Assembly: GCA_934654605.1 (NCBI GenBank)
Contig: CAKUGH010000001.1
Location: 25,771 to 89,770, forward strand
Source of the DNA: an uncultured Collinsella sp.
GTDB taxonomy: Bacteria > Actinomycetota > Coriobacteriia > Coriobacteriales > Coriobacteriaceae
DNA length: 64,000 nt
Direction of reading: 5' to 3'
Positions 51,621 to 60,622 of this stretch are shown here, one piece after another. The position numbers and the translations under genes are program-made. Numbering within the stretch: the stretch's first letter is position 1; each line of letters begins with the position of its first letter. The notes beneath the pieces were generated by a model that searched no databases, was not told where the DNA came from, and saw nothing but the letters and a program-made list of their open reading frames with translations.

Positions 51621-52301
51621 ATGGAGGCTTACAAGCAAGAGTTCATCAAGTTTATGGTCGAGTCCGACGTGCTTAAGTTTGGCAGCTTTACGCTCAAGAG
51701 CGGTCGTCAGTCCCCGTTCTTTATGAACGCCGGCGCCTACGTGACGGGCTATCAGCTCAAGAAGCTGGGCGAGTATTATGCCCAGGCCATCCACGATAAC
51801 TTTGGCGACGACTTCGATGTGCTGTTTGGGCCTGCCTACAAGGGCATTCCGCTGGCTGTCGTGACCGCGATTGCCTACCACGAGCTGTATGGCAAGGAGG
51901 TCAAGTACTGCTGCGACCGCAAGGAGGCCAAGGATCACGGCGCCGACAAGGGCAACCTGCTGGGCTACGAGCCCCAGGACGGCGACCGCGTGATCATGGT
52001 CGAGGACGTCACTACCTCGGGCAAGTCCATCGACGAGACCTATCCCAAGGTCAAGGCTGCTGCCGATGTCGAGATTAAGGGCCTGATCGTGTCCCTCAAC
52101 CGCATGGAGGTCGGCAAGGGCGGCGTCACCACCGCGCAGAAGGAGATCGAGGCAAAGTACGGTTTCCCTGTCGCGAGCATCGTCTCCATGGCCGAGGTCG
52201 TCGAGACCCTCTACAACCACGAGATCGACGGCAAGGTCGTCATCGACGACGAGCTCAAGACCGCCATCGACGCCTACTACGAGCAGTACGGAGCCCGTTA
52301 G
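51621..52301 (+). CDS. pyrE: orotate phosphoribosyltransferase
   Basis: A 226-aa OPRTase. The PRPP-binding motif is VIMVEDVTTSGKSI, preceded by LFGPAYKGIPLAVVTA and YCCDRKEAKDHGA, whose Lys-rich flexible loop closes over the active site. The N-terminal FGSFTLKSGRQSPFFMNAG is diagnostic. It converts orotate and PRPP to OMP in pyrimidine synthesis. GAGAGGAG precedes ATG 51621. No other pyr genes are adjacent. The stop codon TAG abuts a ~180-nt structured element that recurs after another gene. Confidence 0.95.
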   Translation: MEAYKQEFIKFMVESDVLKFGSFTLKSGRQSPFFMNAGAYVTGYQLKKLGEYYAQAIHDNFGDDFDVLFGPAYKGIPLAVVTAIAYHELYGKEVKYCCDRKEAKDHGADKGNLLGYEPQDGDRVIMVEDVTTSGKSIDETYPKVKAAADVEIKGLIVSLNRMEVGKGGVTTAQKEIEAKYGFPVASIVSMAEVVETLYNHEIDGKVVIDDELKTAIDAYYEQYGAR

Positions 52302-52480
52302 TTACGCGGTTTTACCAAACCGCGTAACGGCTCGACGCTGCGCGGGCCGCATTTGGACAATCTGACGTTCAACTTCAAGGGCGCGACCAGAAGGTCAGCG
52401 CCCTTTCGTTTCACGTCACCTTGCCTCAAATGCGACCCGCTCGCTGCCGTTGCCAAAACATCGGCGTTGCCTTGGTCGGC
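52301..52480 (+). ncRNA. putative structured RNA element, copy 1
   Basis: A ~180-nt element begins at the last base of the pyrE stop codon. Stems: P1 52301-52312/52317-52328; P2 52342-52355/52427-52440 (13 of 14 pairs); P3 52377-52384/52398-52405; P4 GACC/GGTC (52385-52388/52393-52396) closing loop AGAA, with a bulged A; P5 52446-52452/52459-52465 with loop CCAAAA. Copy 2 at 56736 has the same layout; its P2 and most of P3 differ in sequence but remain paired, while loops and joins such as GGCTCGACGCTGC, TTCAACTTC and ACCTTGC are conserved. This is strong evidence for selection on a fold. Orientation and function are inferred; it may be a 3' UTR element or a mobile structured RNA. Confidence 0.7.
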
Positions 52481-52526
52481 ACTTGGGGACGTTCCTTTTC
52501 TGCCGGCAGTTTGGGACACTCCTTGC
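52480..52526. repeat. GGGACGTTCC-GCCGGCA-GGGACACTCC dispersed repeat
   Basis: This 47-bp family member follows structured element copy 1 directly. The same repeat stands 59 bp after copy 2 (56974-57020). The rest of this gap, to 52744, also has an inverted pair AGTGTGGATAATCTCCC-like / GGGAGATTATCCACTCT (about 52648-52664 and 52695-52711) but no gene. Confidence 0.8.
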
Positions 52527-52744
52527 ACCAGATTCTAATAACGAGTTTAAGGCGTAAATGGTTATTAGAGTTCACATGAACAGTCTAACGACGAAAAGTC
52601 GCGCTTACAGAAGTTGCGGGGAATGGAGGAAAACGTACCATCCAGAATGAGCGTGGATAATCTCCCGTTTTTGGCCCCCATGCGGGCTCAAAGTGGGAGA
52701 TTATCCACTCTCGTTAGATAAGTGTCCGAAAATCCACGCTTGTT

Positions 52745-55250
<2,506 letters not shown>

Positions 55251-55323
55251 TCGACAATATGAGTGCCACTGGGGAAAAGGTTTTGGGAAGGGCTTGGAAG
55301 GGCTCTCGATTCGAGCCCTCACC

Positions 55324-55352
55324 TTAGCAATTTGATCATTTGGCACTATAAT
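55324..55352 (+). promoter_or_regulatory. promoter of the PTS IIA gene
   Basis: TATAAT (55347-55352) with TTAGCA (55324-55329) 17 bp upstream. It lies 50 bp before ATG 55402, so the IIA gene can be transcribed independently of the GH1 gene. Confidence 0.65.
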
Positions 55353-55401
55353 CACCATAGGCATGCGCATAACGTTGCGCTTAATCAAGAGGAGAAAACG
55401 T

Positions 55402-55938
55402 ATGGGTCTGTTTGATATGTTCAAGAAGAAGGCTGAGCCCGCGGCTGCTGCTGCCCCTGCCTCCATCTCTGCTTCTGCCGGCGCCGACGTGCTGTGCTCG
55501 CCCGTCAAGGGCAAGGTCATCAAGATGGCCGACGTGCCCGACCCCGTCTTTGGTGGCGAGGTTCTGGGCAAGGGCTGCGCCGTGTGGCCCGAGGACGATC
55601 TGGTCTACGCTCCCTGCGACGGCAAGGTGACCGTCACCATGGGCCACGCCGTGGGCCTGCAGTCCGATAGCGGCATCGAGGTCCTGGTGCACGTTGGCGT
55701 CGATACCGTCAACATGAACGGCGACGGCTTCGAGGGCTTCGTCAAGGCCGATGACGTCGTCAAGGCCGGCCAGCCCATGCTCAAGATCGACCGCGCCAAG
55801 ATCGCCGCTGCCGGTTACAAGGACTGCGTTGTCGTGGCCGTGTCCAACACCGCCGAGTTCGCCGATGTCGAGCTCGCCGTCGAGGCTGATTCCGCCGTCG
55901 CCGCCGGCGACGCCATCGTTAAGGTTGTCCGCAAGTAA
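55402..55938 (+). CDS. PTS glucose-type EIIA component
   Basis: A 178-aa IIA-Glc/Crr-type protein. A short N-terminal helix and an Ala-rich linker precede the IIA beta-barrel. VFGGEVLGKGCAVWPEDDLVYAP, DGKVTVTMGHAVGLQ (first active-site His) and EVLVHVGVDTVNMNG (phosphorylated His) are all present. It accepts phosphate from HPr and passes it to IIB domains. As a standalone IIA it could serve the EIIBC at 46735, which lacks its own. AAGAGGAG precedes ATG 55402, and it has its own promoter and terminator. Confidence 0.93.
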   Translation: MGLFDMFKKKAEPAAAAAPASISASAGADVLCSPVKGKVIKMADVPDPVFGGEVLGKGCAVWPEDDLVYAPCDGKVTVTMGHAVGLQSDSGIEVLVHVGVDTVNMNGDGFEGFVKADDVVKAGQPMLKIDRAKIAAAGYKDCVVVAVSNTAEFADVELAVEADSAVAAGDAIVKVVRK

Positions 55939-55963
55939 GTTGCGACATCCATAGGGTGTTTTG

Positions 55964-55995
55964 GGGTGGTCGGATTGTCCGGCCACCCTTTTTTA
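55964..55995 (+). terminator. rho-independent terminator
   Basis: GGGTGGTCGGA (55964-55974) pairs with TCCGGCCACCC (55978-55988) including one G-T, loop TTG, followed by TTTTTT. Confidence 0.92.
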
Positions 55996-56173
55996 TTGCA
56001 CGGTCCGGATGCGTTTTATTGCACGTTGGGCGGACCGGTAAACCGTTCGGACGTTAAATTGAGCCGACTGCGCTTTTGCTTTGCCGAGGGTGTTCGTTAG
56101 CGGCTAGTATGGCCTTATTGTTACGACGTGCACCGTGTTGGGAAGCGCGGTGCCGCTTGTTGGGAGGAATGTC

Positions 56174-56731
56174 ATGAAGAAGAAGCTGCTGCTTGCGCCC
56201 CTGATGGCTGCTCTGGTCGCGTGCGTGGTCTTGCTTTCCGGCTGCGGAGGTCCTTCGGTTGAGGAGCTCATCACCGAGGATCTTACGACGCAGTTTGACG
56301 AGGTCAAGAACGGTGGCGACGACTTCCTCGCCGGCCTGGAAGAGGCCTCGGGCGATGAGTTCGAGCAGCTGGGCATCGATCCCAAGGAATACGCCAAGAG
56401 CTATCTCGAGGGCTTTGACTACAAGATCGGCGACGTGACGGTCGATGAGGACAAAGGCACCGCAACTGCCGAGGTCACCATCACCTGCAAGTCCATGAAC
56501 CAGATCGTTGAGGATTTTGCCACCCAGTATCAGGAGAAGGTTACCGCACTCGATTCGATGCCTTCCGATGACGAGCTGTACAAGATGGCCGGCCAGGTTA
56601 TGGTCGATGTGACCAAGGCTGCTAAGACCAAGGACACCACGGTCACCTTCAAGTACACCTGCAATGACGACGGTGAGTGGTCTGCCGACGATTCCGCAAC
56701 CAACGAGATGATGAATGCCATGATGAGCTAG
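56174..56731 (+). CDS. small lipoprotein
   Basis: A 185-aa exported lipoprotein: MKKKLLLAPLMAALVACVVL, then lipobox LSGC (about residues 21-24) and an acidic helical domain. The region SYLEGFDYKIGDVTVDEDKG with TATAEVTITCKSMNQI has the pattern of DUF5105/DUF4878-type lipoproteins. Function unknown; probably attached to the outer face of the membrane. ATG 56174 has GGGAGGA 5-6 bp upstream. The stop codon is followed after 4 bases by a ~180-nt structured element also found after pyrE. Confidence 0.8.
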   Translation: MKKKLLLAPLMAALVACVVLLSGCGGPSVEELITEDLTTQFDEVKNGGDDFLAGLEEASGDEFEQLGIDPKEYAKSYLEGFDYKIGDVTVDEDKGTATAEVTITCKSMNQIVEDFATQYQEKVTALDSMPSDDELYKMAGQVMVDVTKAAKTKDTTVTFKYTCNDDGEWSADDSATNEMMNAMMS

Positions 56732-56735
56732 GGGA

Positions 56736-56914
56736 GTTACGCGGTTCTACGAACCGCGTAACGGCTCGACGCTGCAAACCCGCCAGAGCGGCAATCTGCC
56801 TTTCAACTTCGGCGGCATGACCAGAAGGTCAATGCCGCCTCGTTTCAAGGCACCTTGCTCGCTCTGGCGGGCTTTCGCTGTCGTTGCCAAAACAACGGCG
56901 TTCCCTTGGCTGGC
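56736..56914 (+). ncRNA. putative structured RNA element, copy 2
   Basis: Same fold as 52301-52480: P1 56736-56747/56751-56762; P2 56779-56790/56860-56871 (12 pairs); P3 56811-56818/56832-56839; P4 56819-56822/56827-56830 with loop AGAA and a bulged A; P5 56880-56886/56893-56899 with loop CCAAAA. Relative to copy 1, five of eight P3 pairs change on both sides and stay complementary (for example A-T to G-C, G-C to C-G), and P2 is a different sequence that still pairs. It starts 4 bases after the lipoprotein stop codon. No reading frame is conserved between the copies. Confidence 0.7.
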
Positions 56915-56973
56915 TTAAAGTGGCACTTGCACCTGCGACATTGCCATCGCTGGAGTAGTCATTGGGAAGGCGG

Positions 56974-57020
56974 CACTTGGGGACGTTCCTTTTCTGCCGG
57001 CAGTTGGGGACACTCCTTGC
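56974..57020. repeat. GGGACGTTCC-GCCGGCA-GGGGACACTCC dispersed repeat
   Basis: Family member closest to that at 52480-52526 (one or two differences over 47 bp). Located after structured element copy 2. Confidence 0.85.
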
Positions 57021-57043
57021 GCCGGCGTTGCATCGTGGGTGCT

Positions 57044-57220
57044 CGGGAAAATGCGACCCGGTTTTTGGCCGAATAGTGGGTCGCGGTTTCCGGATGGGGT
57101 GGGTTGCGGAAAGTGCGACCCGGAATATTGCTCCAAAACGGGATGCCGTTTCCCCGATGGGGCTCAAGCGGAAAGCGTGTCCCATTCCGGAGCTCCAAAA
57201 CGGGACGTGCTTTCCGTGTG
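57044..57220. repeat. three imperfect ~62-bp tandem repeats
   Basis: Units begin near 57044, 57107 and 57169 with CGG(A/G)AA(A/G). They share GTGCGACCCGG in units 1-2 and GCTCCAAAACGGGA plus a TTTCC in units 2-3. The order of shared words is kept although unit identity is moderate. They occupy the gap before the minus-strand HAD gene; no protein-coding potential is convincing. Confidence 0.6.
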
Positions 57221-57256
57221 ACAGAATCGATGCGGTTGCGCCGGGCAGCGCTGGCG

Positions 57257-57925
57257 TTACTCGCCCAGAATCAGCGCTGCGAGCTCTGCTTGGGTGTCCA
57301 CCACGTAGTCGGCGCCGGCGGCCTCCAGCTCTGCGCGGCCGCGGAAGCCCCAGCTGACGCCGGCGCTCTTAAGGCCGGCATTGTGACCGGTCAGAACATC
57401 GACATTGGAATCGCCCACGTAGAGTGTGGTTGCCGGGTCGGCCCCCAGCTCTTCCATCACGTGCAGCGTGACGGGCGCCTCAGGCTTGGGCGGAAATGCG
57501 TCCACGCGGCCCTGTACCAGCGCAAAGCGCTCGGGGCCAAAGTACTTCTCGATAAGCGGAGCTGCCGAAATGTGATCCTTGTTGGTGAGCACGGCAAGCT
57601 GAACGCCCGCGGCGCGCAGGCGGTCGAGCATTTCGATCGTACCGGCGTAGGGGGCAGTGTGGTCCTCCTTGTGCTCACCGTAATAAGCCCTAAACTCGGC
57701 AAGCGTTTGCTCAAACATGCGACCGTCGCCCGCATACTCGGCGGGCATAAAGCGCTCGACTAGTTTGAGCATACCGTTGCCCACCTTGTAGCGGTACTCG
57801 TCCACGGCAAACGTGGGCCAGCCGTGCACCTCGCAGGTATGGTTGCCGGCGGCCGCCAGGTCCTCGAGCGTGTTGAGGATGGTGCCGTCCAGATCAAAAA
57901 TCACATGGGAATAAGCTGCTGCCAT
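57257..57925 (-). CDS. HAD-superfamily hydrolase (phosphoglycolate phosphatase-like)
   Basis: A 222-aa HAD phosphatase of the Gph/PGMB group. Motif I is FDLDGTILNT (nucleophile Asp and acid/base Asp), motif II LAVLTNKD, motif III Lys in PPKPEAPV, motif IV YVGDSNVDVLTG. The cap domain lies between residues 20 and 90. The substrate is a small phosphate ester, phosphoglycolate being the family default. ATG 57925, with GGGAG 5 bp upstream, is preferred over the longer frame. It is 126 bp downstream of hypE on the same strand and may be read from the hyp transcript, but a functional tie is not evident. Confidence 0.87.
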   Translation of the reverse strand: MAAAYSHVIFDLDGTILNTLEDLAAAGNHTCEVHGWPTFAVDEYRYKVGNGMLKLVERFMPAEYAGDGRMFEQTLAEFRAYYGEHKEDHTAPYAGTIEMLDRLRAAGVQLAVLTNKDHISAAPLIEKYFGPERFALVQGRVDAFPPKPEAPVTLHVMEELGADPATTLYVGDSNVDVLTGHNAGLKSAGVSWGFRGRAELEAAGADYVVDTQAELAALILGE

Positions 57926-58051
57926 GGGTGCTCCCGCCGTTTGGGTTCTAGAACGCACCCCATGATACTGGGCTGGCGCGTCGGGCGTGTCTGGAATCTG
58001 AACAACTTTGACTGCTGTGTATCGGGCCGCGCCGCCCGACCGCCTTTGCCG

Positions 58052-59086
58052 CTAGCAAATTCTCGGCAGTTGCTCGCCCACGAGCATGTCGAGGATACGC
58101 GTCGAGCCCCAGCCGGTGCGTACGCGCACGGCGGGGCGAGCGCCTTCGGCAAGCGGCAACACGCGACCGATGATGGCGGCATTCTCGCCGTAGCGTGTGG
58201 CGCGCATGGCCGCCAGCGCGGCATCGGCCTGCTCGGCGGGCACCACGGCGACCATCTTGCCCTCGTTCGCTACCTGCAGCACGTCGTAGCCGAGCATCTC
58301 GCAGGCGGCCTGCACGTCGGGGCGCACGGGCACGGCGTCCTCGTCAATCTCCATGGCAACGCCGCTGGCCTGGGCAAACTCGTTGAGCGTGGATGCCAGG
58401 CCGCCGCGCGTGGGGTCGCGGAAACAGCGCGTGCCGGGGGCGGCGGCCAGCACGTCGGCAATCAGGTAGTTGAGCGGCGCGGCGTCGCTTTCAATCGTGC
58501 TCGAAAACGCCAGGCCCTCGCGCTGGCTCATGATGGCGATGCCGTGGTCGCCCAACGTTCCCGATACCAGGATGACATCGCCGGGCTGGCAGTTTGAGCC
58601 GCTGAGCGCCACGCCCGCAGGCACCTCGCCCACGCCAGCGGTATTGATGTAGACGCCGTCGGCCCCGCCGCGCTCGACCACCTTGGTGTCGCCGGTGATG
58701 ATCGCCGCGCCTGCCTCGCGCGCCGTCTCGGCCATGGTCTGCACTATCTGGCGCAGCTTGTCCATGGGATAGCCTTCTTCGAGGATGAAGCCGCATGATA
58801 GGTAGCGCACGTTGGCGCCCGAGGTCGCGACGTCGTTGACGGTTCCGCACACGGCGAGCCTGCCGATGTTGCCGCCGGGAAAGAACTGCGGCGTCACCAC
58901 AAAGCTATCGGTCGACATGGCGATGCGCCCGCTCGCGGGCAGCGCGGCGACGCCGGCATCATTGCCCTCGAGCAGCTCGGGCGACCCAAAGGCATCCAGA
59001 AAGACCTCGTCGATAATGCGCTTCATCATCTGGCCGCCGGAGCCGTGGCCCAGCAGGACAGTGCTATCGGTGGCGGTATGGGACAT
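58052..59086 (-). CDS. hypE: hydrogenase maturation protein HypE
   Basis: A 344-aa HypE. It starts MSHTATDSTVLLGHGSGGQM, has the ATP-binding FFPGGNIGRLAVCGTVNDVA and GFILEEGYPMDKL, and ends in PRIC, whose terminal Cys accepts the carbamoyl group from HypF and is dehydrated to thiocyanate, the source of the CN ligands of NiFe hydrogenase. ATG 59086 is preferred to upstream starts that would add 59 non-homologous residues. It is the last hyp gene on the minus strand, 29 bp after hypD. Confidence 0.95.
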   Translation of the reverse strand: MSHTATDSTVLLGHGSGGQMMKRIIDEVFLDAFGSPELLEGNDAGVAALPASGRIAMSTDSFVVTPQFFPGGNIGRLAVCGTVNDVATSGANVRYLSCGFILEEGYPMDKLRQIVQTMAETAREAGAAIITGDTKVVERGGADGVYINTAGVGEVPAGVALSGSNCQPGDVILVSGTLGDHGIAIMSQREGLAFSSTIESDAAPLNYLIADVLAAAPGTRCFRDPTRGGLASTLNEFAQASGVAMEIDEDAVPVRPDVQAACEMLGYDVLQVANEGKMVAVVPAEQADAALAAMRATRYGENAAIIGRVLPLAEGARPAVRVRTGWGSTRILDMLVGEQLPRIC

Positions 59087-59115
59087 ATCGAAAACTCCAA
59101 TCGAGGATGTTCGGG

Positions 59116-60228
59116 CTAGCCATGGTAACGGTAGTACGCCGCGCAGCTGCCCTCCGAGCTCACCATGCACGGGCCGACGGGATGCTCGGGCGTGCAGGCG
59201 TGGCCGAACAACGGGCAGTCGCTCGGTGCAATGGCCCCGCGGAGCACGTCGCCGCAGCGGCACCCGCGCGGCTCGACCGTCGGCTCAACGGGCACGTCAA
59301 AGCGGGGTTCGGCATCAAAGCGCGCGAATTCGGGTCGGATGGAAAGACCCGAGCGGGCGATCGGTCCCAGTCCGCGCCACGTGGTGTCGCACGGCTCAAA
59401 CACCTGCTCGACCAGCTGGCGCGCCACGGGATTGCCGTCTGCATTGACGCCGCGACGGTAGGCGTTGTCAATCGCGGGCCTGCCCTCAACAACCATCTGG
59501 ACCAGCATACAAATGCCCTGCAAGATATCGACCGGCTCAAATCCCGTGACCACGCCCGGGGTATCGAACTCGTCGACCAAAAAGCTAAAGGGCGCCAAGC
59601 CCGTGATGGTAGCGACGTGACCGGGCAGGATAAAGCCGTCGATGGTCGTCTCGGGGTCGTTGGAGATCGCACGCAGAGCCGGCGGCGTGGTCTTGTGAGC
59701 ACAGTAGACCGAGAAGTTCTGGAGCCCGCGCGCGTTGGCCTCCAGGATAGCGGCGGCAATGGTGGGCGTTGTGGTCTCAAAGCCGACGCCCATAAAGATG
59801 ACCGGGCGTTCGGGATTTTGCTCGGCAATGTCGAGCGCGTCGAGCGGAGAGTAGACGATGCGGATGTCGCGCCCCGCCGCCTTTTGCGCGGCAAGCGAGG
59901 TGGACGATCCGGGCACGCGCATCATGTCGCCAAAGGTGGTGATGATGGCGCCGTCCATGTTGGAAAGCGCGATTGCGTGATCGATGTCGCGGTTGGCGGT
60001 GACGCAAACGGGGCATCCCGGGCCGCTTAGCAGTTTGAGTCCCGTCGGCATAATGGAGCGAAAGCCATAGCGGCCAATGCTCACGGTATGCGTACCGCAG
60101 ACTTCCATAAGGTTGATGCTGCGGTTGCCGACAAGCTCGTGAATACGATCGATGAGCTCGCGAGCCAGCTTGGGGTCGCGAAATGCCGAAAAGTCGATAC
60201 CGGAGCGAACCGGCCGCGCCGCCGCCAC
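59116..60228 (-). CDS. hypD: hydrogenase maturation protein HypD
   Basis: A 370-aa HypD, the scaffold on which Fe(CN)2CO is built together with HypC. Conserved blocks are MEVCGTHTVSIGRYGFRSIM, LLSGPGCPVCVT (the redox Cys pair) and FMGVGFETTTPT; the C-terminal FeS ligands lie in GCRCGDVLRG, DCPLFGHACTP and GPCMVSSEGSCAAYY. The GTG start at 60228 overlaps the hypC stop codon by one base (TAGTG), showing translational coupling. Confidence 0.95.
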   Translation of the reverse strand: MAAARPVRSGIDFSAFRDPKLARELIDRIHELVGNRSINLMEVCGTHTVSIGRYGFRSIMPTGLKLLSGPGCPVCVTANRDIDHAIALSNMDGAIITTFGDMMRVPGSSTSLAAQKAAGRDIRIVYSPLDALDIAEQNPERPVIFMGVGFETTTPTIAAAILEANARGLQNFSVYCAHKTTPPALRAISNDPETTIDGFILPGHVATITGLAPFSFLVDEFDTPGVVTGFEPVDILQGICMLVQMVVEGRPAIDNAYRRGVNADGNPVARQLVEQVFEPCDTTWRGLGPIARSGLSIRPEFARFDAEPRFDVPVEPTVEPRGCRCGDVLRGAIAPSDCPLFGHACTPEHPVGPCMVSSEGSCAAYYRYHG

Positions 60229-60488
60229 TAGTATGCCTCGGCCGGGTTGGTGGCGAGCTGGTCCTCTTCGGCCAGCTCGGTCATGGTATTGACGAGCTCG
60301 AGTGTCTCTTGGGCTTCCTGCTCGTCGACAATCTGAATGCCAAAGCCGGCGTGCACGAGAATATAGTCGCCTACCTGGGCCGTCGGCACGAGGCGCAGCG
60401 AAACGGGGCGCTCGATGCCCATCATGTCGACGGTCGCCTTAAGGTCGTCGTCGCGTTTGACCACTTTACCGGGAACGGCAAGGCACAT
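60228..60488 (-). CDS. hypC: hydrogenase assembly chaperone HypC
   Basis: An 86-aa HypC/HupF chaperone with the N-terminal MCLAVPGKVV, where Cys2 binds the iron of the maturing cofactor. VGDYILVHAGFGIQIVDEQE is typical of the family. It transfers the Fe(CN)2CO group between HypD and the hydrogenase large subunit. Slightly longer than the ~75-80 aa norm by its acidic C-terminus. The stop overlaps the hypD start. It lies 134 bp after hypF. Confidence 0.95.
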   Translation of the reverse strand: MCLAVPGKVVKRDDDLKATVDMMGIERPVSLRLVPTAQVGDYILVHAGFGIQIVDEQEAQETLELVNTMTELAEEDQLATNPAEAY

Positions 60489-60622
60489 AATGTTCCCCTT
60501 TTATACGTTTTGCGCTGGATAGGCGCCTAATTACCCATCAGTTGATGGTAGCGCTCGCGGGAGTCACGAGCAAACGCGTTACACCTGTGAGACGGTTGAG
60601 CGCGGCGGCGTGCGAGGGTGAG

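Noticed and set aside
52301-52328. Rho-independent terminator after pyrE
   Set aside because: The hairpin is strong but has no T run, and it is the first stem of a larger conserved structure.
52353-52538. Small plus-strand protein of about 61 codons
   Set aside because: It lies within structured element copy 1 and the adjacent repeat; the frame is not preserved in copy 2.
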